NCBI GenBank assembly: GCA_036001225.1 | Contig: DASYUM010000300.1 | Span: 1 to 50,598 of the forward strand | From: DASYUM01 sp036001225 | GTDB lineage: Bacteria; Methylomirabilota; Methylomirabilia; Rokubacteriales; DASRDR01 | Reading direction: 5' to 3' | DNA: 50,598 nucleotides | Shown here: piece after piece, positions 25,955 to 35,033 of the stretch | Position numbering within the stretch: the stretch's first letter is position 1 | Layout of the letters: each line of letters starts with the position of its first letter | The notes under the pieces: generated by a model | What the model was told of the DNA's origin: nothing | Databases searched by the model: none | Seen by the model: the letters and a program-made list of their open reading frames with translations, nothing else | Translations under genes and position numbers: made by a program

Positions 25955-26979
25955 CGGGCTCCTCCCGCGCGGCGGCGCGCGGTCGGGACTGGAAGCACGC
26001 CGGCGACGGCCGACCGCAGGTCCTCCAGGCCGGCGCCGGTCCGGGCCGACAGCGCGACCACCGGCAGCCGCTCGCGACGGGCGAGCTCCCGGACGCGACG
26101 AAGGCGCGGCTCCGTCTCGGCCAGATCGACCTTGTTGGCGGCGAGCACCTGGGGACGAGCGGCCAGGTCCGGCGAATACTCGGCCAGCTCGCGCTGGATC
26201 TGCTGCCAATCCTCGACGGGGTCGCGGCCGGTGGCCGGATCGAGGTCGAGGAGGTGGATCAGGACGCGCGTGCGCTCGACGTGACGCAGGAAGCGGAGGC
26301 CGAGGCCCTTGCCCTCGGCAGCGCCCGGGATGAGCCCCGGGATGTCGGCGATGACGAAGCTCCGCTCCTCGTCCAGCCGGACCAGCCCCAGCGTCGGCAC
26401 CAGCGTGGTGAAGGGGTAGTCGGCGACCTTCGGGCGGGCGGCGGACAGCCGCGAGACGAGCGTGGACTTGCCGGCGTTCGGGAAGCCGACGACGCCGACA
26501 TCCGCCAAGAGCTTGAGCTCGAGCCCGAGCCAGCGCTCCTCGCCGGGGCCCCCCGGCTCGGCGATCCGCGGCGCCCGCCGGGTGGAGGTGGCGAAAGCCG
26601 CATTCCCGCGGCCCCCCCGGCCGCCGGCGGCGACCACGAGCCGCTGGCCGTGGGCCGTCACCTCGCCGAGCAAGAGATCGGTGTCCCGCTCCCGGATCAC
26701 GGTGCCGAGGGGGACCCGAAGCACGAGGTCGGGCGCGTTGGCGCCGTGCTTGTCGGCGCCCTTGCCGTGCCCGCCACGCTCGGCCCGGTACTGGCGGCGG
26801 TAGCGGAAGTCGAGCAGGGTGGTGAGACCCTCGTCGCCCTCCAGGATGACCGACCCGCCGCGGCCGCCGTCACCGCCGTCGGGGCCGCCCCGGGGGACGT
26901 ACTTCTCGCGGCGGAAGCTCACGCAGCCGCGCCCGCCATCGCCCGCCTTCACCAGGATCTTGACCTCGTCGACGAACAT
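25951..26979 (-). CDS. obgE: GTPase Obg/CgtA
   Basis: 342 residues from the ATG at 26977-26979. Glycine-rich Obg fold (residues 1-158: KAGDGGRGCVSFRREKYVPRG in parts), then the G domain with G1 GFPNAGKST, G2 region YPFTTL, G3 DIPGL, G4 NKVD and G5 SAR. It has no C-terminal OCT domain. Ribosome-associated GTPase for 50S assembly. Standard order rplU-rpmA-obgE. Confidence 0.96.
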   Translation of the reverse strand: MFVDEVKILVKAGDGGRGCVSFRREKYVPRGGPDGGDGGRGGSVILEGDEGLTTLLDFRYRRQYRAERGGHGKGADKHGANAPDLVLRVPLGTVIRERDTDLLLGEVTAHGQRLVVAAGGRGGRGNAAFATSTRRAPRIAEPGGPGEERWLGLELKLLADVGVVGFPNAGKSTLVSRLSAARPKVADYPFTTLVPTLGLVRLDEERSFVIADIPGLIPGAAEGKGLGLRFLRHVERTRVLIHLLDLDPATGRDPVEDWQQIQRELAEYSPDLAARPQVLAANKVDLAETEPRLRRVRELARRERLPVVALSARTGAGLEDLRSAVAGVLPVPTARRRAGGAR

Positions 26980-27044
26980 GCGGGCGTCGGGTTGAGTGGA
27001 AACGCCGGAGGGGCGGCCCGCGGAGCCGGCCGCGCGCCCGGCGC

Positions 27045-27302
27045 TCAGGAAGCCGGGCCGAGGATGCTGACGAACCGCCGCCCGCTTCGCTCCTCGAAGC
27101 GGACGTAGCCGTCGGCCTTTGCGAACAGCGTGAAGTCGGAGCCGAGCCCGACGTTCTGGCCGGCGCGGAAGCGGGTGCCCCGCTGGCGGACCAGGATGGA
27201 GCCGGCCGGCACCCATTGGCCGGCGAAGCGCTTGACCCCGAGCATCTTGGGCTGGCTGTCGCGCCCGTTGCGAGAGCTGCCGACGCCCTTCTTGTGTGCC
27301 AT
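27045..27302 (-). CDS. rpmA: 50S ribosomal protein L27
   Basis: 85 residues starting MAHKKGVGSSRNGRDSQ, with GVKRFAGQWVPAGSILVRQRG. The N-terminal tail starts directly at MAHKK, with no cleavable extension of the Firmicutes kind. Its tail reaches the peptidyl-transferase centre. Sits 13 bp after rplU. Confidence 0.97.
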   Translation of the reverse strand: MAHKKGVGSSRNGRDSQPKMLGVKRFAGQWVPAGSILVRQRGTRFRAGQNVGLGSDFTLFAKADGYVRFEERSGRRFVSILGPAS

Positions 27303-27315
27303 GTGTCGTTCTCCG

Positions 27316-27633
27316 CTACCGGCCGAGCTCGATCCGCGTGATGCGGACCGCCGTGTAGGCCTGCCGGTGTCCCTGCCGGCGCGCGTAGTTCTTCCGCCGC
27401 TTGAACTTGACCACGACCAGCTTGCGTCCCCGACCCCCGCCGACGACCTGGCCGAGGACCCGCGCCGCCCCCAGTGCCTCCGCTTCCACGATCGGACCGT
27501 CGTCCCCCCGGACGTAGGCGACCGGCTTGAATTCCACGGTCGCGCCCTGGTCGGCAGCGAGCCGCTCGACCCGGACCACGTCGCCCTCGCGGACGCGGTA
27601 CTGTTTGCCGCCCGATACGATCACGGCCTCCAC
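27316..27633 (-). CDS. rplU: 50S ribosomal protein L21
   Basis: 105 residues from a GTG at 27631-27633 with GGGGAGG just upstream; further upstream starts lie in the promoter region. Core blocks IVSGGKQYRVREGD and KFKRRKNYARRQGHRQAYT are L21. First gene of the rplU-rpmA-obgE-proBA-nadD-rsfS run. Confidence 0.95.
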   Translation of the reverse strand: MEAVIVSGGKQYRVREGDVVRVERLAADQGATVEFKPVAYVRGDDGPIVEAEALGAARVLGQVVGGGRGRKLVVVKFKRRKNYARRQGHRQAYTAVRITRIELGR

Positions 27634-27682
27634 GACGATCCTCCCCTCAACCGGTCTGGACTGCGCGGAATCCGAAGCTCTA

Positions 27683-27711
27683 ATTCCACCACAGGCCCTC
27701 CCGCGTGTCAA
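27683..27711 (-). promoter_or_regulatory. Promoter of the rplU operon
   Basis: On the minus strand: TTGACA (27706-27711), 17-bp spacer, TGGAAT (27683-27688, four of six matches to TATAAT). Start of transcription would be about 45 nt before the rplU GTG. The divergent gene at 27743 begins 32 bp away. Confidence 0.6.
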
Positions 27712-27742
27712 CGCGGAGACTCCTGCGTGCTACCATCGGGAC

Positions 27743-28450
27743 GTGCTCCGCCTGGTCGCGCTTCTCGGTCTCGGGAGCTGTCTGGTCGGCCTGGGCTTCC
27801 TCGGACTCCGGCCCGAGGTCCGCCAGGCGCTCGGCCACGTCACCGACCTGTTGATGGTCGGCGACCTGGCCGGACTTCGCGACTACCTCCGGAGCTTCGG
27901 GGTGTGGGCGCCGCTGGTCTCGGTCGGCCTCATGCAGCTGCAGGCCATCATCGCACCCCTGCCCTCCTTCCCCATCGTGTACGCCAACGGCCTCCTCTTC
28001 GGCACCCTGTGGGGTGGGCTCCTATCCTGGACGAGCATCCTCCTCTCGGCCGTCATCTGTTTCGGCCTCGCCCGCCTGTTCGGCCGGCCCGTCGTCGAGC
28101 GGGTGGTGAGTCCGCGAGCCCTGGCCCTGGCGGACCGGCATCTGGCCCGCTTCGGGGGGATCGCGCTCTTCCTCGGGCGGCTGGTCCCCCTGACTTCGTT
28201 CGACCTCCTGAGCTACGCCGCGGGGCTCACCGCGATGCGCCTCGCCCCGTTCTGCGTGGCGACCGGGCTCGGGATGACTCCGGCCATCTTCCTCGCCGCC
28301 GCGGCGGGCGACGCCGGCTGGCGGTCGCCGTGGGCGTTTCTCGGCGGCCTGCTGGGGATTCTCGCCCTGGCGGCGCTGGCCACGCTCGGCCGCCCCGTTC
28401 TCGCCCGCTGGCTCGGCAGCCCGCCCGCCGAGCCTTCCCGCGGAAGCTGA
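27743..28450 (+). CDS. TVP38/TMEM64 (DedA-like, SNARE-associated) membrane protein
   Basis: 235 residues, GTG start at 27743. About five hydrophobic segments; the PF09335-type core is LPSFPIVYANGLLFG near residue 75 and FLGRLVPLTSFDLLSYAAGLT near 150, with the conserved Arg-Leu-x-Pro and Asp. Members are inner-membrane proteins linked to lipid scrambling/flipping and membrane homeostasis. TACCAT lies six bases before the GTG, so the mRNA may be leaderless. Plus-strand gene, divergent from rplU. Confidence 0.8.
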   Translation: MLRLVALLGLGSCLVGLGFLGLRPEVRQALGHVTDLLMVGDLAGLRDYLRSFGVWAPLVSVGLMQLQAIIAPLPSFPIVYANGLLFGTLWGGLLSWTSILLSAVICFGLARLFGRPVVERVVSPRALALADRHLARFGGIALFLGRLVPLTSFDLLSYAAGLTAMRLAPFCVATGLGMTPAIFLAAAAGDAGWRSPWAFLGGLLGILALAALATLGRPVLARWLGSPPAEPSRGS

Positions 28451-28467
28451 GAGGCCGGGCCCCCGGC

Positions 28468-29076
28468 TCAGCGCGCGCGCTCGAAGTAGTCGGCCAGCCG
28501 CTGGCGCAGGAACAGCCGCGAGCGATGCACTCGCGACTTCACGGCCGGGAGGCTGATCCCGAGCAGTTCCGCGATCTCGGGATTGGGCCGGCCCTCCATG
28601 TCGTGAAGCACGAACGCTGTCCGGTAATCGGCGGGGAGGCTGTCGATGGCCTCTCGCAGTCGGCGCCGGGCCTCGGCCTGGACCGCCGGGTCCTCGAAGT
28701 CGACGGTCCAGTCGCGCACCGGCTCGACGTGATGACCGTCGGCGTCGAAGCTCGGCAGCAGCGCCTCCCATGAGACCTCGTCCTTGCCGCGACGGCCGCG
28801 GAGCTTCTGATAGGCCGCGTTGGCGGTGATCCGGTAGATCCAACTTCCGAGCGCCGCCTCGCCCTTGAAGGTGTCGATCTTGCGGACGATCGTCCACAGG
28901 ACGTCCTGGGTCACCTCCTGGGCATCCTCGGGGGTCCCGGTGATGCGGACGGCGAGCCGGTAAATGCGCGGCCCGAACCGCGCGACCAGCTCTTCGACCG
29001 CCGCCGGGGCCTGGGCCACCAGCTCGCGGTGGAGCCGCTCATCGGACCACTCGGCCGTCTCCGCGCGCGCGCTCAT
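28468..29076 (-). CDS. RNA polymerase sigma factor, ECF (sigma-70 region 2/4) family
   Basis: About 202 residues from the ATG at 29074-29076; a GTG at 29092-29094 would add six. Region 2 (FGPRIYRLAVRITGTPEDAQEVTQDVLWTIVRKID in part) and region 4 (LPADYRTAFVLHDMEGRPNPEIAELLGISLPAVKSRVHRSR in part) are both intact. No anti-sigma gene is adjacent; the neighbour across the divergent promoter is a small exported protein that might be a target. Converges with the TVP38-like gene. Confidence 0.88.
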   Translation of the reverse strand: MSARAETAEWSDERLHRELVAQAPAAVEELVARFGPRIYRLAVRITGTPEDAQEVTQDVLWTIVRKIDTFKGEAALGSWIYRITANAAYQKLRGRRGKDEVSWEALLPSFDADGHHVEPVRDWTVDFEDPAVQAEARRRLREAIDSLPADYRTAFVLHDMEGRPNPEIAELLGISLPAVKSRVHRSRLFLRQRLADYFERAR

Positions 29077-29224
29077 CGCTCTATCGGGGGTCACAGCGAA
29101 CCGCAGGCCTCGACCGATGCACGGGGCCGGTCATGGAGCGCTCGTGGACAGGACCGGGGTCACGAGCTGCATTCCGGATCCTCCTCCCAGGGTGGGCGGG
29201 TCGAGGGGCGAGGCGTGGGTTCCC

Positions 29225-29253
29225 TCGTACCATGGCGGCCGCGCATGGTCAAG
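29225..29253 (-). promoter_or_regulatory. Candidate promoter for the ECF sigma gene
   Basis: Minus strand TTGACC (29248-29253), 17-bp spacer, TACGAG (29225-29230). The -10 is weak. It is back to back with a similar plus-strand element at 29270, so the two genes may share control. Confidence 0.4.
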
Positions 29254-29269
29254 CGCGGCGGGGCGTGCT

Positions 29270-29298
29270 TGACACCTTCTCGGCGGTCGGGTAGCAGT
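29270..29298 (+). promoter_or_regulatory. Candidate promoter for the YXWGXW protein gene
   Basis: TTGACA (29270-29275), 17-bp spacer, TAGCAG (29293-29298). Perfect -35 but weak -10. Leader of about 80 nt before the start codon. The remaining 29077-29385 divergent space has no gene. Confidence 0.45.
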
Positions 29299-29385
29299 GG
29301 GAGAAGGAGTGTCGGGGCGCGGACGATCGCCGGGACGCTGCTGAATGAGGCGGACGCCCGCACCGTCCGAGCGAATGGAGGATGT

Positions 29386-29721
29386 GTGACGATGTCGGTC
29401 CGTTTGATCGCGGTGGGCCTCGCCGCCCTGGCCATGACGTTCGGCGGCGCGCTGCCGGGGCCACTCGGTGTTCGGCCGGCCGTCGCCCAGCCCGACGTCG
29501 CCCCCCAGCCGCCCCCGCCTCCTCAGGTGGAATCGCCGGGCCGGCCTCCAAGCCCGAACGCGGTGTGGATCTCGGGCCATTGGCTCTGGCAGAACGGTCG
29601 GTACGAGTGGGTGCCCGGCCGGTGGGAGAACGCGGCGCCCGGTACCTCTTACGTCCCCGGGCGCCACAAGAAAATAGACGGGGGCTGGCGGTGGGAGGAG
29701 GGGCGGTGGGTCCAGCGATAG
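29386..29721 (+). CDS. Small exported YXWGXW-repeat-like protein
   Basis: 111 residues from a GTG at 29386, four bases after GGAGG; the ATG at 29392 is equally possible. Signal peptide about residues 1-32 ending AVAQP, a Pro-rich stretch (PQPPPPPQ), then aromatic repeats NAVWISGHWLWQNGRYEWVPG, RWEN, GGWRWEEGRW that match the YXWGXW/BcpO-type pattern W-x-x-G-x-W. Function of this envelope family is unknown. The neighbouring divergent gene is an ECF sigma factor. Confidence 0.7.
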   Translation: MTMSVRLIAVGLAALAMTFGGALPGPLGVRPAVAQPDVAPQPPPPPQVESPGRPPSPNAVWISGHWLWQNGRYEWVPGRWENAAPGTSYVPGRHKKIDGGWRWEEGRWVQR

Positions 29722-29829
29722 TCGCCGTCGGCCCGAGGGGGCTTTACTCTCCTTCGTAGACCCGCCGCGGTCTCTCCCCGCCCACCCCCCTGATCGACGC
29801 GTTCCCAGCGCCGGGGCGGCCGGCGCACC

Positions 29830-29871
29830 TCGGGAGGCCGCCTCGAAAGGGGGCCTCGCCCCCCTCCGAGA
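29830..29871 (-). terminator. Hairpin directly after nuoN (operon 2 terminator; second hairpin family)
   Basis: On the minus strand, right after the nuoN stop, GGAGGGGGG-CGAGG-CCCCCTTTC forms a strong stem ending in TTTC, followed by GAGGCGGCCTCCCGAGG. It probably ends the 11-kb nuo operon. Its order of parts resembles the hairpin element at 38461-38560. The rest of 29722-29829 is non-coding. Confidence 0.55.
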
Positions 29872-31278
29872 TCAAAACAGCGGAACCGCCGCGCGCAAGG
29901 CCGTCTCGACCAGCGGTCGGGGATAGAGCCCGAGCAGCACGACCGCCAGCGCGCTCGCCAACAGGACGAGCCCGAGCGCGGGCGGGATCGGCAACGGCGT
30001 CGGGGTCGCCGGGGCGTCGATGTACATCTGCTTGGCGATCATCAGATAGTAGAAGAGCGCCACCACCGTGAGCACGGCGCCGAGCAGCACCAGCCCGTAT
30101 AACCCCGCCTCGGCGGCCGCCCAGAAGACGTAGAGCTTCGCCCAGAAGCCCACCACGAACGGAATCCCGCCCAGCGAGAGCAGGAACAGCAGCATCGCCA
30201 GTGCCAGCAGCGGCGAGCGCTGGGCGAGCCCCCGGAAGGCGGTGAGGCCGGTCGAGCCCTCGGCCTGGGCGACGACCTCCACCACCAGGAAGGCTCCCAT
30301 GTTCGAGAAGACGTACGCCACCAAGTAGAAGAGCACGACCGCGACGCCGAACGGACTGACGGCGGCGACGCCCAGCAGCATGTAGCCGATGTGGGCGATC
30401 CCCGAGTAGGCGAGCAGACGCTTGACGTTGGTCTGGGGGAGCGCCATGAGGTTGCCCGCCACGATGGTGAGCCCCCCGAGGGTCGCCGCCAGCGGAACCC
30501 ACAGCACGGCCCGGTCGCCCGCCCCTTCGATGAAGACGCGGAAGATGGCGGCAAACCCCGCCGCCTTGGGTGCCACCGACAGCCAGGCCACGAAGGGCGT
30601 AGAGGCGGCCTCGTACGTGTCGGGCACCCACATGTGGAAGGGGAAGGCCGCGATCTTGAACCCGACCCCGGCCAGGACGAGCACGAAGCCGAGCACCAGC
30701 AGCGGGTCGCCGGTGCCCAGCGCCCGCACGACGTCGGGCAGCATCGTGGAGCCGGTCACGCCGTACAGGAACGACAGCCCGTAAGCCAGCACGGCGGTCG
30801 AGAGACTGCCGACCAGGAAGAATTTGAGCGCGGCCTCGACCGCCATCTCCTCCCGCTTGAGGAATCCGGCCAGCACGTAGAGCGGAATCGACATCAGCTC
30901 GAAGGCGACGAAGAGGAGGACCAGCTCCCGGGCCGAGGCCAGGAGCATCATGCCGAGGAGCGAGGCCAGGATGAGGAGGTGATACTCCGGGGCCCGCCGG
31001 TGAAACGTCGGCTGCGGCAGCGCCAGCCCGCCGACCACGCCGAGCAGCGTCGCCAGCAGGAAGACCTGCTTGAAAAAGCGGGCCAGCCCATCCATCACGA
31101 AGGCGCCGCCGAACAGGGGGCCCCGAGAGTCGAGGACGAACGACAGCACCAGCAGCCCGGCCAGTCCGGCCGCGGTCACCGCGCCGATCTCCCGCCGCCG
31201 AGCCGGACCCCACAGCAGCCCGAGGACGAAGACGAAGAGCATCAGCCCGGCCAGGGTCAGCTCGAGGGTCAGCAGCAT
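29872..31278 (-). CDS. nuoN: NADH-quinone oxidoreductase subunit N (operon 2)
   Basis: 468 residues, ATG at 31276-31278 overlapping the nuoM stop. About 14 helices, with the antiporter-like core FELMSIPLYVLAGFLKRE (key Glu), AAFPFHMWVPDTYEAASTPF in part (Lys/His channel region) and LLAYSGIAHIGYMLLG. Proton-pumping subunit; the only nuoN in the window. Last gene of operon 2. Confidence 0.94.
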   Translation of the reverse strand: MLLTLELTLAGLMLFVFVLGLLWGPARRREIGAVTAAGLAGLLVLSFVLDSRGPLFGGAFVMDGLARFFKQVFLLATLLGVVGGLALPQPTFHRRAPEYHLLILASLLGMMLLASARELVLLFVAFELMSIPLYVLAGFLKREEMAVEAALKFFLVGSLSTAVLAYGLSFLYGVTGSTMLPDVVRALGTGDPLLVLGFVLVLAGVGFKIAAFPFHMWVPDTYEAASTPFVAWLSVAPKAAGFAAIFRVFIEGAGDRAVLWVPLAATLGGLTIVAGNLMALPQTNVKRLLAYSGIAHIGYMLLGVAAVSPFGVAVVLFYLVAYVFSNMGAFLVVEVVAQAEGSTGLTAFRGLAQRSPLLALAMLLFLLSLGGIPFVVGFWAKLYVFWAAAEAGLYGLVLLGAVLTVVALFYYLMIAKQMYIDAPATPTPLPIPPALGLVLLASALAVVLLGLYPRPLVETALRAAVPLF

Positions 31279-32813
31279 CACGGCAAGATCCCCAGCCGGT
31301 CGAGGAGGGCCACGGTGGCCCGGTCCACCGGCCCCAGGGCCAGGACGGGCGCCAGCCCGAACAGGATGAGCGCCACCGAGAGCACGACCAGCGCCACCCA
31401 CTCCGGACCCTCGGCGTCCCCGAGATGGGCATACTCGCCCTCGGCCAAGGGGCCCCAGAAGATGCGCCGGGCTACCCGGAGGATATAGATGGCGGTCAGA
31501 AAGGTGCCGGCGACCGCGGGGAAGAGCCACCACCGGTACGCGGACTGCCAGGCGCCGAGGAAGGTGAGCAGCTCGGCCACGAAGCCGGCCAGCCCGGGAA
31601 GCCCCAGCGACGAGAGCGCGCCCAAGGTGAAGGCGGCCGCGATGCCAGGCATCCGCCGGCCGAAGCCGCCCATCTTGCCGATCTCGCGGGTATGGGCCTT
31701 CTCGTAGACGAGGCCGACCAGCGCGAAGAACAGCCCGGTCATGATCCCATGGGCGAACATCTGGAAGACCGAGCCGTTCAGGCCGGCCTCGGTCAGGGTG
31801 GCCGCCCCCAGCATGACGATGCCCATGTGCGACACCGAGGAGTACGCCACCACGTACTTGAGGTCGCTCTGCGCCATGGCGGCCAGCGCCCCGTACACGA
31901 TGTTGATGGTGGCGATCGTCCCCATCAGGGGCGCCCAGGCCGCCGCCGCCTCGGGAAGGAGCCCCATCGCGATCCGGACCACGCCGTAGGCGCCCAGCTT
32001 CATAAGGACGCCCGCGTGGAGCATCGACACGGCCGTCGGGGCCGAGGCGTGGCCGTCGGGCGACCAGGTGTGGAGCGGCCAGATGCCGGCCAGCACCCCG
32101 AAGCCGACGTAGAAGGCCAGGAAGACCCAGCGCTGGACCCCGGGGCCGAACTCGGCCTGCTGGAGCGCCAGCAGCGAGAAGGAGGCGGTGCCGGCCTGGA
32201 AGTAGAGGACGAAGATCCCGACCAGGATGAACGCCGACCCCAGCAGCAGGTAGAGGGTCAGCTTCATCGCCGCGTATTCCTTGCTGCCGACCCCGGTGGC
32301 CCGGAATGTCCACCCGAACAGTCCCTGGGGTGGGACGGCTGCCGACGTCCCCCAGATGCCGATCAGCAGGTACATCGGCAGGACGGCCAGCTCGTAGAAG
32401 AGGAAGAACACGAAGAGGTCGAGCGCGCAGAAGACGCCGAAGACCCCGGTCACCAGCGTGAGCAAGAGCGCGTAGAACTCCTGGTCCCGCGTGCGGATGG
32501 TCCAGGAGGCGAAGGCGCCGGTGAAGATGATGATGGCGGTCAGCAGGATGAGGAGGATGGAGATCCCGTCGGCGCCCAGCTCGACCGCCACCCCCAGCGA
32601 GGGCACCAGCGGGTACCGCTCGTAGAACTGGAAGCCCCCCTGGTCGGGCCGGTAGGCGGCATAGACGTAGAGGGAAAGGAGCAGCGACACCGCGGTCGAG
32701 CCGATCGCGATGCCGCGGACCGCGCCCGGCCGGTGGCGGGCGGTGAACATGATGAGCAGCGCGCCCACGAAGGGAGCGGCGGTGATCAGCGAGAGGACGG
32801 GCACGCCGCTCAC
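31278..32813 (-). CDS. nuoM: NADH-quinone oxidoreductase subunit M (operon 2)
   Basis: 511 residues from a GTG at 32811-32813 that overlaps the nuoL stop. Antiporter-like subunit with FFLFYELAVLPMYLLIG (Glu), IWPLHTWSPDGHASAPTAVS (Lys replaced in the usual position by neighbouring residues of this block) and LKYVVAYSSVSHMG. Only nuoM in the window; it would have to serve both nuo operons if they share a membrane arm. Confidence 0.94.
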   Translation of the reverse strand: MSGVPVLSLITAAPFVGALLIMFTARHRPGAVRGIAIGSTAVSLLLSLYVYAAYRPDQGGFQFYERYPLVPSLGVAVELGADGISILLILLTAIIIFTGAFASWTIRTRDQEFYALLLTLVTGVFGVFCALDLFVFFLFYELAVLPMYLLIGIWGTSAAVPPQGLFGWTFRATGVGSKEYAAMKLTLYLLLGSAFILVGIFVLYFQAGTASFSLLALQQAEFGPGVQRWVFLAFYVGFGVLAGIWPLHTWSPDGHASAPTAVSMLHAGVLMKLGAYGVVRIAMGLLPEAAAAWAPLMGTIATINIVYGALAAMAQSDLKYVVAYSSVSHMGIVMLGAATLTEAGLNGSVFQMFAHGIMTGLFFALVGLVYEKAHTREIGKMGGFGRRMPGIAAAFTLGALSSLGLPGLAGFVAELLTFLGAWQSAYRWWLFPAVAGTFLTAIYILRVARRIFWGPLAEGEYAHLGDAEGPEWVALVVLSVALILFGLAPVLALGPVDRATVALLDRLGILP

Positions 32814-34705
32814 CAGGCCCCCCACAGGAGGGCCAGGAGGAGGAAGCCGACGGCGACACCATAGAGGTAGTCCTGAGCCCGCCCGGTCTGCATGGTCCGC
32901 AGCCGTGCGCCCGCCCGCAGCGTCCAGGCGCTGGCCAGGTTCACCACCCCGTCCACGAGGTAGCGGTCGATCCACCCGATGACCCCCGCGGTCCCCAGCA
33001 AGACCCGGCGGTAGAGGGCGCCGTACGCGGCATCCAGGCCGTACCCCCGCTCGGCCGCCCGGGCCAGCGGCCCGAACTCCCGGCGCAGCGTCGCCGCCGA
33101 CACCGCCTCCCGCTGATAGACCAGCCAGGCGCCGACGATCCCGGCGACCGCCAGCACCACCGAGATCGGGGTGAGCCACCAGGGCCCGTGCGGAAGCGTG
33201 GCGTCCACATTTTCGGCGACGAACTGTGCGAGCGAGGGGCCGCCCCACTCGGCGACGAGGACACCACCGGCCAGCGCGCCGGCCGTCAGCACCCACATCG
33301 GCCCCAGCATGACCGCCGGCGGATCGTGGGGATCGCCCTCGGCCTGCCGGGGACCCCCGAAGGTGAGGAAGACCACCCGGAACATGTAGAAGGCGGTCAA
33401 GAACACGGTGAGGGTGAGCATCACGAAGGGCACGTAGAGCCCGCCTTCCCAGACGCCGGCCAGGACCGACTCCTTGGAAAAGAACCCGGAGAAGGGCGGG
33501 AGCCCGGCCAGGGCCACCGCGCCGATCACGAACGCGGCCGTCGTCTTCGGCATGCCGCGGGCCAATCGGCCCATGCGGAACATGTCGTTCGTCGCCACCG
33601 CGTGAATCACCGCCCCCGCCGCCAGGAAGAGGAGCGCCTTGAAGAAGCCGTGGGTCAGGAGATGGAAGAACCCGGCCAGCGGGGCGCCCCCACCGAGCGC
33701 CGCCATCATGTAGCCCAGCTGGGAGACGGTCGAGTAGGCCAGCACGCGCTTGATGTCGGTCTGGACCAGGGCGAGCGACGCGGCCAGCAGCGCGGTGAAG
33801 GCGCCGACCCAGGCCATCAGGGCGAGGACCGCGGGCGCGGCCAGGAACAGCGGGTAGGCGCGCTCCACCAGGTAGACCCCGGCGGCGACCATGGTGGCGG
33901 CGTGGATGAGGGCGGAGACCGGGGTCGGCCCTTCCATGGCGTCGGGCAGCCAGACGTGGAGGGGGAACTGGGCGCTCTTGCCAACCGCGCCCAGGTAGAC
34001 GAGGAACATGCAGAGCGCGAGGAAACCCGGATTCAAGGCGGTGACGGCGCGGGCGAGGGCGGGGAACGCGAAGAGACCCGTGGCGCCCCACAGCAGCACG
34101 ATGCCGATCAGGAAGCCGACGTCGCCGAGCTTGGTCACCCAGAACGCCTTCACCGCCGCCGCCGCGGCGGCCGGACGCTGGTAGTAGAAGCCGATCAGCA
34201 GGTACGAGCAGAGTCCGACCAGCTCCCAGAAGACGAACATCTGAACGAAGTTCGGCGCGAAGACGAGCCCCAGCATCGAGAAGACGAAGAGCGAGTGATA
34301 CAGGTAGTAGCGGCCGAGCGAGCCCGGCCGCTGCTCGGCCATGTACCCGAGCGAGTAGAGCTGGACCAGGAAGGCGACCAGCGCGACCAGGGCGGCCATC
34401 GCCGTCGAGAGCGGATCCACCAGGACCCCGACCGACGCCAGCGGCTCCGGGCCGGCCTGGGGAAGCCAGGCGATCGTCAGCAGCACCTCCCGCGGCGGTC
34501 CGGCTCCCAAGGCCAGGGTCGTCCGCACCATCCCCCACAGCTCGGCCACCAGCCGCACGGCGAGGATCAGCGAGAGCCCCGAGCCGGCCAGGGCGACGAC
34601 CGCGGCCGGCCGCCCGGCCCGCCGCAGCGGCGGACAGGCGCCCAGGATCACGGCGGCAACGAACGGCAGGACGACGACCAGGGCCGCCAGCGCGGTCAGG
34701 GTCAC
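32810..34705 (-). CDS. nuoL: NADH-quinone oxidoreductase subunit L (operon 2)
   Basis: 631 residues, GTG start at 34703-34705. Distal proton pump: VFWELVGLCSYLLIGFYY, SAQFPLHVWLPDAMEGPTPVSALIHAATMV split over residues about 240-270, and LAYSTVSQLGYMM. C-terminal lateral-helix region present. Eight bp after nuoK. Confidence 0.95.
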   Translation of the reverse strand: MTLTALAALVVVLPFVAAVILGACPPLRRAGRPAAVVALAGSGLSLILAVRLVAELWGMVRTTLALGAGPPREVLLTIAWLPQAGPEPLASVGVLVDPLSTAMAALVALVAFLVQLYSLGYMAEQRPGSLGRYYLYHSLFVFSMLGLVFAPNFVQMFVFWELVGLCSYLLIGFYYQRPAAAAAAVKAFWVTKLGDVGFLIGIVLLWGATGLFAFPALARAVTALNPGFLALCMFLVYLGAVGKSAQFPLHVWLPDAMEGPTPVSALIHAATMVAAGVYLVERAYPLFLAAPAVLALMAWVGAFTALLAASLALVQTDIKRVLAYSTVSQLGYMMAALGGGAPLAGFFHLLTHGFFKALLFLAAGAVIHAVATNDMFRMGRLARGMPKTTAAFVIGAVALAGLPPFSGFFSKESVLAGVWEGGLYVPFVMLTLTVFLTAFYMFRVVFLTFGGPRQAEGDPHDPPAVMLGPMWVLTAGALAGGVLVAEWGGPSLAQFVAENVDATLPHGPWWLTPISVVLAVAGIVGAWLVYQREAVSAATLRREFGPLARAAERGYGLDAAYGALYRRVLLGTAGVIGWIDRYLVDGVVNLASAWTLRAGARLRTMQTGRAQDYLYGVAVGFLLLALLWGAW

Positions 34706-34712
34706 GGGAGGG

Positions 34713-35009
34713 CTAGCCTCGCAGCAAGGTCAGGTGATCCGCCTCTACCGTCCGGCGGACGCGGAAGATGACGATGACGATGGCCAGGCCGACCGCGATC
34801 TCGGCGACGGTGATGGCGATGGTGAAGAGCGCCAGGATCCAGCCGGCCACGCCGCCCCCGAAGCGGGCGAAGGCGAGCAGGTTGATGTTGACCGCGTTGA
34901 ACATCAGCTCGATCCCGAGCAGGATCCCGACCGCGTTCCGGCGGGTGAGCACGCCGAAGAGACCGATGGCGAAGACGGCAGCGGCGACCAGCAGGTACGC
35001 CTTCAGCAC
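34713..35009 (-). CDS. nuoK: NADH-quinone oxidoreductase subunit K (operon 2)
   Basis: 98 residues, three helices, conserved Glu in LGIELMFNAVNINLLAF and in VAEIAVGLAIVI. Second copy; it differs clearly from the operon 1 NuoK, so this is an old duplication or separate acquisition and not a recent copy. 24 bp after nuoJ. Confidence 0.94.
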   Translation of the reverse strand: MLKAYLLVAAAVFAIGLFGVLTRRNAVGILLGIELMFNAVNINLLAFARFGGGVAGWILALFTIAITVAEIAVGLAIVIVIFRVRRTVEADHLTLLRG

Positions 35010-35033
35010 GCCCCCTCCCTGAGCCCGGCTCGT